A DNA stretch of 64,000 nucleotides, taken from the NCBI GenBank assembly GCA_027006175.1, contig JALTKS010000006.1:23582-87581 (forward strand), written 5' to 3'. The DNA comes from Gammaproteobacteria bacterium (lineage in GTDB: Bacteria; Pseudomonadota; Gammaproteobacteria; AKS1). The translations under genes and the position numbers were made by a program. Below are positions 9,548 to 18,826 of this stretch, in pieces. Positions within the stretch are counted from its first letter, which is position 1, and each line of letters opens with the position of its first letter. The notes beneath the pieces are model-generated. The model did not search any database. It was given only the letters and a program-made list of their open reading frames with translations, and was not told where the DNA came from.

Positions 9548-10858
9548 TTGAAATATTTTAAGTTTCCTAAGCGGCAATCGGTTCTTGCTTGCGGTTTATT
9601 CGCTATTGCTATCGTTGCCGTGGCAGATGAAGAATTTCCCGATACCATCTCATTAAATTATGCATTACAGCGAGCAGAGAGTAACCACCCGGATATCCAG
9701 CAAGCCCAGGCGGCAATCGCCCTGGCTGAATCAGAACAACTGGATGCCGAGGCATTGACCGGAACCAATGTTTCTCTACAAGGCAGACTTCGTTACATTG
9801 AACCTTATAACACCGATTTTGATAACACCCGTAATGATAGTGGTGTCAGTTTTCTCGTTGATAAAAACTTGTATGACTTCGGCCGAAGCGAATCAGCAGG
9901 GCGAGCCGCTGATTTAGCCATTAGTGGTGAGCGTATTGCTTTAGCCAGCACTCGGAATCAACGGCGTCTTGATATTATGCGACGTTACTTTGATGTGTTG
10001 TTGGCAGACATGGCATTTCTTCGTGATGATGAAGACATGGCAACGGCATATGTGACCTTGGATAAAGCACGTGATCGTCGTGATGTTGGGCAGTTATCGG
10101 ATGTTGAAGTATTAGAACTTGAAAACCGTTACCAACAAGTACGTATAAGACGTTATCGTAGTGATAATCAACAGCGTAGTACGCGAGCGGCACTCGCAAT
10201 TGCAATGAATCAACCAGGACACCTTCCTGCCACCCTGGAAAAACCGGTTTTACCCTCGCTGTCACGAAAAGTGCTTGAGTTTGAAGAGATTCAAAAAATC
10301 ATCAATAAAGATAACCCTGCCGTACGTGCAGCACAGGCGCGACTTCAAGCAGCGCAATCAAGACTTCAGGCAGCCAGAGCAGATGATGGGCCTGTTTTAA
10401 GCGGTGAACTTACGTTTAATGAAGATAACCGTGCAATTGGTTCACGTGAAAAAGCCCGCATAGGGTTAGTATTAAACGTGCCGCTTTCAACTGGTGGTAG
10501 AACGCGGGCTTTAATAGCACGACAACAAGCCGAGCTGACCCGTGCTCGTGCAGAATTAGCGCGGCAAAAAATCTTATTGGAACAACAAGCGCTCGATATC
10601 TGGTTGGAAATATCCAACCTTAAGGCACAACGCCAACAAGCTATCGCACAACTGGATTACCGAGAACTTTATCTTGACCAACGTCGCGCGCTTTATGAAC
10701 TGGAAACTGAAACTGATTTAGGCGATGCCATGGTACAAATTTCAGAAGCACAACGGTTTTTAAAACAAACAGAATTTGATATTGCTTATCGATGGGCTCA
10801 ATTAGACGCATTGATGGGTAAGAAAGTCTATTCAACAGCATTACAGCAAGGAAAATGA
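9548..10858 (+). CDS. TolC-family outer-membrane channel
   Basis: Outer-membrane efflux protein of 436 residues. A signal peptide (about 1-26) is followed by two repeats of long alpha-helical hairpins with short beta segments, as in TolC/NodT proteins; Ala/Gln/Arg-rich heptads dominate 55-120 and 255-350. The start is TTG at 9548, supported by AAGGG nine bases upstream and by the signal peptide it opens. Its stop codon overlaps the start region of the membrane-fusion gene. It should form the outer channel of a tripartite exporter, but no inner-membrane pump is encoded alongside. Confidence 0.85.
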   Translation: MKYFKFPKRQSVLACGLFAIAIVAVADEEFPDTISLNYALQRAESNHPDIQQAQAAIALAESEQLDAEALTGTNVSLQGRLRYIEPYNTDFDNTRNDSGVSFLVDKNLYDFGRSESAGRAADLAISGERIALASTRNQRRLDIMRRYFDVLLADMAFLRDDEDMATAYVTLDKARDRRDVGQLSDVEVLELENRYQQVRIRRYRSDNQQRSTRAALAIAMNQPGHLPATLEKPVLPSLSRKVLEFEEIQKIINKDNPAVRAAQARLQAAQSRLQAARADDGPVLSGELTFNEDNRAIGSREKARIGLVLNVPLSTGGRTRALIARQQAELTRARAELARQKILLEQQALDIWLEISNLKAQRQQAIAQLDYRELYLDQRRALYELETETDLGDAMVQISEAQRFLKQTEFDIAYRWAQLDALMGKKVYSTALQQGK

Positions 10859-10860
10859 CA

Positions 10861-11616
10861 ATGAAACAATTGTATATTTTGGCTCTGTTACTCGTGTCAT
10901 TCTCTAATGTGGCCTTCTCTGCCGATGTTGAAGGGAAACTGAGCTGGTCACAACGAATAGTCATGAGCACAACGGTATCAGGTGTGGTAGATGAAGTACT
11001 GGTGAGTGCAGGGGATCGCGTTAATAAAGGGGATGTTTTACTACGATTACAGGCAGATCGTTTTAAAGCCAGTTTAAACAGTGCAAAGGCAAGCAAAAGT
11101 GATGCGCAATATAAATTAAAAGAAGCGGAAAGAGAATTTGGTCGGGCACAAGAGCTTTATGATCGCACGGTATTGTCCGATAGAGATTTGCAGTTAGCTG
11201 AAAATGGTTTGGTTGCAGCTCGTGCAGAATTTGCAACGGCAAGTACACGTTACACGAATGCAAAACGTGACCTAATTGAAAGCGTTATCAAAGCACCATT
11301 TGATGGCGTTATTCTTAAGCGGTATGTGCAACCGGGGCAAACGATTATTACGCGAATGAAATCAGTGCCAATGATTAGTATCGCGGCAACAAAACCTTAC
11401 CATGTTATTGGTGCCGTAACCTCCGTTTATGCGAGTAAACTGGCAACAGGGCAAGCGGTCACTATGACCATCAACGGCAAGACGTATAATGGTATTCTGC
11501 TTTCTATTGGCTATGAACCCGTAGAAGGGACAGACACTTATCCCGTTGTTATTAGCTTTAATGCAGGTGATGATTTAATGCGGGCAGGGCAAACGGCGAC
11601 GATTCATTTTCCTTAG
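10861..11616 (+). CDS. Periplasmic membrane-fusion (HlyD/RND adaptor) protein
   Basis: Short adaptor subunit of about 251 residues with a signal peptide (1-21), a biotinyl-lipoyl-like half motif near residues 38-60 (VDEVLVSAGDRVNKGDVLLRL), a coiled-coil hairpin at about 60-120, the matching lipoyl half (IKAPFDGVILKRYVQPGQTI, about 142-161), and a beta-barrel end. It is shorter than typical RND adaptors (about 370) and lacks the membrane-proximal domain. An ATG at 10855 overlaps the tolC stop; the second ATG at 10861 directly opens the signal peptide and either could be used. The partner pump is missing downstream. Confidence 0.83.
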   Translation: MKQLYILALLLVSFSNVAFSADVEGKLSWSQRIVMSTTVSGVVDEVLVSAGDRVNKGDVLLRLQADRFKASLNSAKASKSDAQYKLKEAEREFGRAQELYDRTVLSDRDLQLAENGLVAARAEFATASTRYTNAKRDLIESVIKAPFDGVILKRYVQPGQTIITRMKSVPMISIAATKPYHVIGAVTSVYASKLATGQAVTMTINGKTYNGILLSIGYEPVEGTDTYPVVISFNAGDDLMRAGQTATIHFP

Positions 11617-11630
11617 GTGTGAGCAATAGT

Positions 11631-12641
11631 TTAGTCTTGATGATCCTTGTTATTTGTTAATAATATGCTAAATGGTAACAGTATATAATGATAAGTATAG
11701 CGCGATATTTTATCTGAACTTAGGAAAATAGTTAATAACATTGACGAAAATAATGCAATTAGTAGCGATGAAAATACTGAAATTTCATTTAAGAAATTTA
11801 GAGCACCAAACGTTAATATTATTTTAATTATGAAACCGTGCCATACATAAATATATAAAGAATTTTTTCCTCTATTACTAATCCATAATTTTGTTTTTGG
11901 AATAAGAAATAGAACCGCTATTGATGTGGTTAGTGAGAAAGATAGCAATAATAATCTTATCAAGGCTGTATACCAATAATCATAACCAAGTTGGCTATAT
12001 GACCAGCTTCCATAAAGCCACTGGGGTTGAATATCATTGATTAAAATAAATATTAAGAAATTTGCAAAGAGCATGCTTAACCAAAATATTTTTGGTAATT
12101 TTAATAAAGTTAAATTCGTTAATATATTAGGAAATATCTTATGGCCAATTATAAAAAAAGGGAAAAAATATAATGTTCTTGAAAGCCCTAGAAAATAGTT
12201 TATTGATGAGAAATAACCAGCTAAAAGGGCGAGGAAAACGGCAATAAAGACAGGAAACCGGAAACTCATAAATACAGGTAGAATCAATCTCCAAATAAAT
12301 AAACTGAACAGAAACCATAAAATCCAATACGGCTGAAAACTTCTTGTGTAATCACTTATTTCCCCTTCAATAAAATAATTTAGAGATTCGTATAACACAG
12401 TAAATACTATTAGTGGAGTTAATATGTTTTTAATTAGTTTTTTAATGCTATCGTTTGAAGGAATTGTTTTCGATAGAATTCCTGAAATTATTACAAACAC
12501 AGGTATATGAAAAGAGTATATGCTCAAATAAATACTCTCAAGTGCCATGCTTTGAGTAATCAGGGGTTCAATTATGTGCCCAAATACAACTAAAAATACC
12601 ATTAAAAATTTTGCATTATCAAACAAGTAATTTCGATTCAT
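11631..12641 (-). CDS. Acyltransferase-3-like integral membrane protein
   Basis: Polytopic membrane protein of 336 residues with about ten hydrophobic helices. The N-terminal motif DNAKFLMVFLVVFGHIIEP, with the conserved His of the acyltransferase-3 (OafA/NodX-like) family, suggests O-acylation of a surface glycan using a cytoplasmic acyl donor. The gene is visibly richer in A and T (many AAT, TTA, ATA codons) than its neighbours, and it stands alone between the adaptor gene and the transglycosylase, which fits recent acquisition. The target sugar is unknown. Confidence 0.75.
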   Translation of the reverse strand: MNRNYLFDNAKFLMVFLVVFGHIIEPLITQSMALESIYLSIYSFHIPVFVIISGILSKTIPSNDSIKKLIKNILTPLIVFTVLYESLNYFIEGEISDYTRSFQPYWILWFLFSLFIWRLILPVFMSFRFPVFIAVFLALLAGYFSSINYFLGLSRTLYFFPFFIIGHKIFPNILTNLTLLKLPKIFWLSMLFANFLIFILINDIQPQWLYGSWSYSQLGYDYWYTALIRLLLLSFSLTTSIAVLFLIPKTKLWISNRGKNSLYIYVWHGFIIKIILTFGALNFLNEISVFSSLLIALFSSMLLTIFLSSDKISRYTYHYILLPFSILLTNNKDHQD

Positions 12642-12788
12642 CTCAATCTTCTAACCCTTCAACTAAAAAATTAGTGGCTCTCTGTTTGGTTTTCAACCTA
12701 TCATAAAAATCAAGCGGTGATACCGAGTGGATTAATTTCTGCATGTGATAGGGCTAATGCATAAGGAGAAGCCTGAAATCTGATTAGG

Positions 12789-13352
12789 CTATCTTTTATA
12801 CCAGCGGTCGCTCAAGGCATTAAGTACTTTGTTTGAATATCGTTTACTTCCAAGGCTGCCATTGTAGCGTGCGAGGCCTCGGACCAGGTCACCTTTTTCT
12901 TTATCTAAATAGTGCCGAAGAATGGTACAGCCAAAGCGTAAATTTGTGCGAGGGTGAAATAAGTCATCGTTAGGTTTGCCGATTTCTTTGAGCCAGAAAG
13001 GCATGATCTGCATTAGTCCACGTGCACCAACTCTCGAGATTGCCCAACGATTAAAGTTACTTTCAACTTCAATGACCGATAGCACTAACTCAGGGGCAAG
13101 TTTTGCGCGGTTAGCTTCGTAGTGGATCTGTTTGAGTAATCGTAATCGTTTGCGGTGATCGGGCATTCTCTTTTTTAATCGACTCGACATATCGAGCAAC
13201 CATACTTCTGCATCGAAACGATCTTCGAAACTATCGGCGCTATTGATGGCTTTAGTCAGAAGTGAGCGTAGTTCTGGATCAGGGCGTTCAGTTGTTGAAG
13301 CATGCAAGCTACTCCACGCAAATAATAAAATAAGTAAAAATGGTTTGTACAT
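12789..13352 (-). CDS. Lytic murein transglycosylase, SLT domain
   Basis: Periplasmic enzyme of 187 residues that cleaves the glycan strand of peptidoglycan to leave 1,6-anhydromuramyl ends. A signal peptide covers about 1-18. The SLT domain (about 78-180) carries VIEVESNFN with catalytic Glu97, then GARGLMQIMP (109-118), and LARYNGS further on. It lies 26 bases downstream of proS on the same strand, an arrangement seen in other gammaproteobacteria, and may be co-transcribed with it. Confidence 0.88.
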   Translation of the reverse strand: MYKPFLLILLFAWSSLHASTTERPDPELRSLLTKAINSADSFEDRFDAEVWLLDMSSRLKKRMPDHRKRLRLLKQIHYEANRAKLAPELVLSVIEVESNFNRWAISRVGARGLMQIMPFWLKEIGKPNDDLFHPRTNLRFGCTILRHYLDKEKGDLVRGLARYNGSLGSKRYSNKVLNALSDRWYKR

Positions 13353-13378
13353 AATCGAACCCTGTTTACTTCATTTAA

Positions 13379-15088
13379 CTACGAACCCATTTTATCCTTA
13401 AGAAAGTCGATGATACCTTCAAGTGGTGTATCAATACTATCGCTATCACGGCGACCTTTGTACTCTACCATGCCCGCATCCAGGCCACGATCGCCAAGTA
13501 CCAGGCGATGTGGAATACCGATTAATTCCATGTCAGCGAACATAACGCCTGGACGTTCTTTTCTGTCATCAAGCAGGACATCAAAACCGGCTTGTTTTAA
13601 TTCAGTATAGAGTATTTCTACGGCTTCGCGCAGACGTTCTGACTTGTGCATATTCATGGGTAAGATACTGACATGGAAAGGCGCAATGGCATCTGGCCAG
13701 ATGATGCCTTTGTCGTCGTGGTTTTGCTCAATTGCAGCAGCGACCACACGTGTTACACCTATACCGTAACAGCCCATTGTCATGATTTGTTGTTTGCCAT
13801 TTTCATTGAGTACGTTAGCGTTCATTGCCGCGCTGTATTTATCGCCGAGTTGGAAAATATGCCCAACTTCAATACCACGAGCGATACTCAAATTACCTTC
13901 GCCATCGGGGCTGATATCGCCATCAACGACATTACGAATATCGATGCAGTCTGGTTCATCAAGATCTCGTCCCCAGTTAACGCCGGTAAGATGTTGTCCA
14001 TCTTTATTCGCACCACAGATAAAATCGGCAACATGTGCCGCACTATGATCAACCAGCACTAAAATATCCAGACCAACCGGACCAATTGAACCGACCTTGC
14101 AGCCAAGTTCTTTGGCAATACGGGCTTCGTCTGCCATTACAAGTGGCTCAGCAATGGCGGGATGTTTAATGGCTTTTATATCATTAAGTTCGTGATCACC
14201 GCGTAGAACCAATGCGACAAGAGAGTCATCAACCCCTTCGACAATCAGTGTTTTCAAACACTGACTCGCTTCAACTTTAAGAAAGGCACTGACTTCTTCA
14301 ATACTGTGTTGCTTGGGTGTATCAACCGTTGTCATCTCCTGACTTGCTGCAGGTCGCTCACCGACAGGCGGTAGTGCTTCAGCAAGTTCTACGTTAGCGG
14401 CATAATCACTGCCATCACTAAAAGCAATTGCGTCTTCTCCGGATTCCGCGAGAACGTGAAACTCATGAGACAAAGCGCCGCCAATACTGCCAGAATCTGC
14501 ATTAACAGGGCGAAACTTGAGTCCAAACCGAGTAAATATACGTGTGTAGGCTTCGTGCATTCGTGCATAGGTTGCGTCAAGCGAGGCATTATCGAGATGA
14601 AAGGAATAGGCATCTTTCATGATAAATTCACGTGAGCGCATTACACCAAAACGGGGGCGAATTTCATCGCGGAATTTCGTTTGAATTTGAAAAAAAGTAG
14701 CCGGCAACTGACGGTAACTACGAAGCTCACGACGAATCATGTCGGTGATGATTTCTTCGTGAGTAGGACCGAGACAGAATTCACGACTATGGCGATCACG
14801 CATTCTCAGTAATTCAGGACCATATTGATCCCAACGACCTGATTCTTCCCATAACTCGGCAGGCTGAACAACGGGCATTAATACTTCTTGTGCACCGGCT
14901 GCTTCCATCTCTTCACGAATAATAGCCTCAACCTTGCGAAGCACACGAAGTCCCATGGGAAGCCAGTTGTAGAGGCCAGCAGCCATTTTGCGGACTAATC
15001 CGGCACGAATCATCAGCTGATGGCTAATAATCTCAGCATCAGCGGGGGTTTCCTTAACGGTGGCGAGGAGGAATTGGGAGGTGCGCAT
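13379..15088 (-). CDS. proS: Prolyl-tRNA synthetase, bacterial type with editing domain
   Basis: Class II aminoacyl-tRNA synthetase of 569 residues that charges tRNA-Pro. Motif 2 is in the segment [21 protein letters not shown] (positions about 137-157 hold its key Arg and Glu residues), the inserted editing domain occupies about 225-400, and motif 3 with GCYGIGVTR lies near 445. The C-terminal anticodon-binding domain ends with [19 protein letters not shown]. Length equals the E. coli-type enzyme (572). A probable single-gene or two-gene unit with the transglycosylase. Confidence 0.96.
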   Translation of the reverse strand: MRTSQFLLATVKETPADAEIISHQLMIRAGLVRKMAAGLYNWLPMGLRVLRKVEAIIREEMEAAGAQEVLMPVVQPAELWEESGRWDQYGPELLRMRDRHSREFCLGPTHEEIITDMIRRELRSYRQLPATFFQIQTKFRDEIRPRFGVMRSREFIMKDAYSFHLDNASLDATYARMHEAYTRIFTRFGLKFRPVNADSGSIGGALSHEFHVLAESGEDAIAFSDGSDYAANVELAEALPPVGERPAASQEMTTVDTPKQHSIEEVSAFLKVEASQCLKTLIVEGVDDSLVALVLRGDHELNDIKAIKHPAIAEPLVMADEARIAKELGCKVGSIGPVGLDILVLVDHSAAHVADFICGANKDGQHLTGVNWGRDLDEPDCIDIRNVVDGDISPDGEGNLSIARGIEVGHIFQLGDKYSAAMNANVLNENGKQQIMTMGCYGIGVTRVVAAAIEQNHDDKGIIWPDAIAPFHVSILPMNMHKSERLREAVEILYTELKQAGFDVLLDDRKERPGVMFADMELIGIPHRLVLGDRGLDAGMVEYKGRRDSDSIDTPLEGIIDFLKDKMGS

Positions 15089-15130
15089 AATCGAGCTTCT
15101 TTCTAAAGAATGATAAAGGTCGATATTCTA

Positions 15131-15403
15131 CTATTTTGGGGCGGCAGGTGCATCCATTACATTCCAGTCATCCCGTACTTTTATTTTTTCGTACAAGGTG
15201 CCATCACTGGGAGGCTCCTGAGTTAACTGCCAGGCACCGTCCTTTGACTTCCACTTGTATCCATAGCTGACGTGATTTTTTACACCGGTATCATAGAGAA
15301 GCTGATTATTAACGAATTTTTTAACGTCCGGGTTAAAAAAATACCCCGCGACAGCCGCAATAATGAGTAGAAAAATGAGCGCCATGAAGCCTTTCATAAT
15401 CAC
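15131..15403 (-). CDS. Small membrane-anchored protein of unknown function
   Basis: Predicted protein of 90 residues with an N-terminal hydrophobic anchor (about 5-22) and a short soluble domain facing the periplasm. The segment YGYKWKSKDGAWQLTQEPP faintly resembles the DUF4124 pattern (YKW ... DG ... PP) also seen in the 20120-20584 gene, but the match is too weak to assign. It lies between proS and the VPLPA-CTERM gene on the minus strand. Confidence 0.6.
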   Translation of the reverse strand: MIMKGFMALIFLLIIAAVAGYFFNPDVKKFVNNQLLYDTGVKNHVSYGYKWKSKDGAWQLTQEPPSDGTLYEKIKVRDDWNVMDAPAAPK

Positions 15404-15498
15404 ACCTTGTGAATATTGTCAGGTATGCAGTTTAGCAAAAGAATGCCAAAGGCTAAAAATTAAGTGTATCTCAATATGAAAATGTTGAGAGGATGTAT

Positions 15499-16053
15499 TT
15501 AAACTGGATGGGCGTTGACGCGTTTCCTGCGTTGAGAAAAACCAAACAAGCCAAGGATGGCAGAACCAAATAACCAGGCAGCGGCAGGTACGGGTACCGT
15601 TGATACAACAGACGTAGGCGTACTTAATGCGTCGTAGGTGACAGAATCAAGGTAAAAAATGTTTTCATTAATAGCATCAAAAATTCGAGTTGATGTTATG
15701 TTTGTATAGGAGAATGTATCAGATTCCAAATTATTATCCGTTTCTACAAAGTTGAAAGAGCTTAGTTGGTAGTCAGGTGTAATATTAATGTTGGCTGAAA
15801 CTGATGTATCACTCAGGTTAAACATTCCCAGGTTTGTCAGGTTTGTCCATTCACGAGAAATAAAATCGCTGTCACTAAATGTCATCGCGTTATTGGTGTC
15901 ATTAGCGAAGGTCAATGTTAGTAGTGTGCCTACAGCATTATTACTCGCTGAATCTTGAACAAACGTTACTGATAGTGATGCTGCATTAGCTTGAAGCACA
16001 ACCAACATAAGCGCTGCGACAGGAATGAGTTTACGTTTTATTATTTTGAACAT
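15499..16053 (-). CDS. VPLPA-CTERM (exosortase-type) sorting-signal protein
   Basis: Exported protein of 184 residues with a signal peptide (1-24) and a C-terminal tripartite sorting signal: VPVPAAAWLFGS, a hydrophobic helix and the basic QRRKR tail. VPxPA-CTERM proteins are processed by an exosortase and linked to exopolysaccharide or floc formation in other proteobacteria. The body is Asn/Thr/Ser-rich with beta-strand character and no known domain. No exosortase gene is visible in this window, so the sorting enzyme must lie elsewhere. The gene diverges from the CHAT lipoprotein gene, 397 bases away. Confidence 0.8.
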   Translation of the reverse strand: MFKIIKRKLIPVAALMLVVLQANAASLSVTFVQDSASNNAVGTLLTLTFANDTNNAMTFSDSDFISREWTNLTNLGMFNLSDTSVSANINITPDYQLSSFNFVETDNNLESDTFSYTNITSTRIFDAINENIFYLDSVTYDALSTPTSVVSTVPVPAAAWLFGSAILGLFGFSQRRKRVNAHPV

Positions 16054-16172
16054 ATTGTCATTTCAACCTTAAGTATCTGGATACATTATACCCCGTCCTT
16101 AGAGTTAGCTGACATAATAGGTTAAAAGTTAACCCAATATCTATGACCCGAATGGGTCATTTTTCGGGCTTA

Positions 16173-16314
16173 TAGCCAGAAACTCATGAATTTCCTACTC
16201 AAACTCTCCGTCAGTTTCTTCATAAACCTGTTGCGAGGATACTCACTAGCAAGACAATGACCATTCAGTCGTCCGCAGGATTGTGTTCCGTGTATTGTTT
16301 TACTTTTTATGAGT
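16173..16314 (-). pseudogene. Eroded fragment of a cytochrome b561 gene
   Basis: Two blocks match the intact b561 gene at 18827-19444 in the same orientation. By hand alignment, 16173-16223 matches 18936-18986 at 43 of 51 bases, and 16228-16297 matches 19100-19169 at 60 of 70 bases, with weaker similarity continuing to about 16314. The roughly 110 bases that separate the blocks in the intact gene are missing. Most differences are transitions. No open frame survives. It lies in the 397-base gap before the CHAT gene; the remaining bases of that gap show no other clear feature. Confidence 0.8.
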
Positions 16315-16450
16315 TCCTTATCTGTAATTAAGAATTAAACTATATTTATCAGTAGCTTGTGTGTTAGCAACAATATATTTAGTGTGGGCATTGACAGTGA
16401 ATTTAAGTTGTGGAAATATGCTTCCTTTTAATTAAGGCGAAATAATTTTT

Positions 16451-18787
16451 ATGCGGCGGTTGTTTGTTTTACCGGTTTTTTTATTAATTGTTAGTCAGTT
16501 AGCGGGTTGTGCAAATCTGGGTGCAACATCAGCAATTCTATCAAATACTCAGGAAGACTATATTCGGAGTCAGGGTGGGCGAAGTGTTTTCAACAAGTTG
16601 GGCCCCAAAGACATGGCTATTCATTGCAGCATGTATGCGCAAGTTGCCGATCTGGACGGTGCATCCGAGTGCAGTAAACATCTTATTGACCGTTTCAAAG
16701 ACAGCAAGGAAAAAGAGGTTCTATATCACGTCATTTCCACTGGATATCTGATCCGAGCATTTTCTGAAATGGAGCAGGGCAAGTATTCACAAGCCATTGA
16801 GACGGCCGATGAGGCTATTCGCCTTATTAAAAAATATAACCTGGACAAAAATGAAAGCGGTATATTCAGCTCGAATTTTGGCCCGTTCTTTTTGCGCAGC
16901 AAATATGACATGCATGACTTTAAAGCCATTGCCTATTTTCGTATGGGGGATAAGGCGAAGGCAGAAGAGGAATTAAAAAAAGTTTCTTTAACGCTGGATA
17001 ACCTGGATGAGCTGGTTAATGGTCTGGCATTTATGAAGGATGCTGTTATCAATGGTCTGGCTCGAACTTATGCGCTAATGGGGCGTTATATCGAGGCAGC
17101 GGAACTATACGTTAAAGATGATTCATTATCTGCCAGCGAGATTATTAAAAAGAGGGAGCGAAATGTATTACTGGTTGTAGAACTGCATAAGCTTCTGGAT
17201 GTGTCGTTATTCTACATTGCAAAAGCAGATCTTGAGAAAGGTAATTACAAGCGGTCACTGGCTTTATTTAAAGAACTGGAATCGTATGCTTCTATTACAA
17301 GAATGCCGGTGCTGTACTGGATGTACTGGTATGAATATGGCAATTTGTTATTGACACTGAGCGATGTAGATAATGCCATTGGAAAATTAAAAAAAGCGGT
17401 TGAGGTCATAGAGAGACAGCGTTCAACACTCAAGACAGAGATCGGCAAGATCGGTTTCATTGGCGATAAACAAAAAGTTTATTCATTGCTGATATCGCTA
17501 CTACTCAAGCAACATCAATACGGAGATGCCTTTGTTTTTGCTGAAAGGGCGAAATCCAGAGCATTGGTTGATCTGTTGGCAGAGAAAAAACAGATTCGTG
17601 GTGGTCCAATAAAAGATGTCAAAAAAGCGCAGCGTATCATTGCCGATATTACACTGGCAGAAGCGAAATTTGCGCGACTAAGAAAACCTGAGGAAGGTAG
17701 CGCAGAAAGAGCACTTATTCTGAAGAAAAAACAGGAATTGAAAAAATTCAGTCCAGAACTCGCTTCTCTGGTTAGTGTTGATGCACCTGATCTTGGCACC
17801 ATACAATCGTTGTTACCAGAAAAAGAAGTATTGATTGAATATTATGCCAATAATAATGATCTATATGCATTTGTGGTGACCCGTAATCATGTACAGGGTG
17901 TCAGGTTGAATGGAGAAAAATTACATAAAGCAGTTGCTATATTCAGAAGGTCACTACAGCATCGGCGTCATTCGTTTAAAAGATTCAGTAAGGCGCTCTA
18001 TGCCAGATTAATTGAGCCGCTAATGTCTAAGGGGACGTTTAAGTACAAGAATCTTACTATTGTTCCTCATGGGCCTTTGCATTACCTCCCTTTTAATGTG
18101 CTGACAACCGGTAAGAAATACCTTCTTGATGAATATAACATACGGATTTTACCAAGTGCTTCTGTTCTGGCATATCTGGGTAAAAAAGTTAATCCTAAAG
18201 ACGGCATTATGGTTATTGGTAACCCTGATCTTCATGATAAGTCTCTTGATTTACCTGGCGCGGAAAAAGAGGCCAAAGCTATCGCCAGATTAGAAAACAG
18301 ATCAACGTTACTGTTACGAAACAAAGCAACAGAAATGGTTGTTAAAAAGCAGATGGGTAAATTTGAAAAAATTCATATTGCTTCTCATGGAGTCTTTAAT
18401 CCTGATTCACCTCTTGCTTCTGGTTTATTGCTCACCAGGGATGCGGGGAGTGATGGAATACTTACCGTAAATGAAGTTTTTGATCTTCGGCTTAATGCTA
18501 ATCTGGTAACATTATCGGCATGTGAAACAGCTCTTGGTAATATTTCAAGTGGTGATGATATCGTTGGCCTTACACGTGCGTTCTTGTATGCCGGAGCAAG
18601 AAGTATCGTTTCCAGTTTATGGAAAGTTGATGATAAAGCAACAAGTCTGCTTATGAAGAGTTATTATGAACTACAGAAAAATAACGATAAACGCACTGCT
18701 TTACGCAAGGCACAGCTCAAAGTCAGGAGAAAATTCAGTCATCCTTTTTATTGGGCTGCTTTCGAGTTAACAGGTTCAGCTATTTAA
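16451..18787 (+). CDS. TPR-CHAT protein with lipoprotein signal (caspase-like peptidase)
   Basis: Protein of 778 residues. The N-terminus is a lipoprotein signal ending in LAGC with C20 as the lipid site, so export to the periplasm or outer membrane is predicted. Helical TPR-like repeats fill about 90-400. The C-terminal CHAT domain (about 480-778) has both catalytic residues of the caspase-like fold: H646 in IASHGVF and C691 in LSACETALG, followed by GLTRAFLYAGARSIVSSLW. CHAT proteins are usually cytosolic peptidases or scaffolds, so a lipidated one is uncommon. It is flanked by a b561 gene remnant upstream and the intact b561 gene downstream. The substrate is unknown. Confidence 0.85.
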   Translation: MRRLFVLPVFLLIVSQLAGCANLGATSAILSNTQEDYIRSQGGRSVFNKLGPKDMAIHCSMYAQVADLDGASECSKHLIDRFKDSKEKEVLYHVISTGYLIRAFSEMEQGKYSQAIETADEAIRLIKKYNLDKNESGIFSSNFGPFFLRSKYDMHDFKAIAYFRMGDKAKAEEELKKVSLTLDNLDELVNGLAFMKDAVINGLARTYALMGRYIEAAELYVKDDSLSASEIIKKRERNVLLVVELHKLLDVSLFYIAKADLEKGNYKRSLALFKELESYASITRMPVLYWMYWYEYGNLLLTLSDVDNAIGKLKKAVEVIERQRSTLKTEIGKIGFIGDKQKVYSLLISLLLKQHQYGDAFVFAERAKSRALVDLLAEKKQIRGGPIKDVKKAQRIIADITLAEAKFARLRKPEEGSAERALILKKKQELKKFSPELASLVSVDAPDLGTIQSLLPEKEVLIEYYANNNDLYAFVVTRNHVQGVRLNGEKLHKAVAIFRRSLQHRRHSFKRFSKALYARLIEPLMSKGTFKYKNLTIVPHGPLHYLPFNVLTTGKKYLLDEYNIRILPSASVLAYLGKKVNPKDGIMVIGNPDLHDKSLDLPGAEKEAKAIARLENRSTLLLRNKATEMVVKKQMGKFEKIHIASHGVFNPDSPLASGLLLTRDAGSDGILTVNEVFDLRLNANLVTLSACETALGNISSGDDIVGLTRAFLYAGARSIVSSLWKVDDKATSLLMKSYYELQKNNDKRTALRKAQLKVRRKFSHPFYWAAFELTGSAI

Positions 18788-18826
18788 CAATACTCGCAAT
18801 ATTGATGATATTGAACGTAGAAATGG

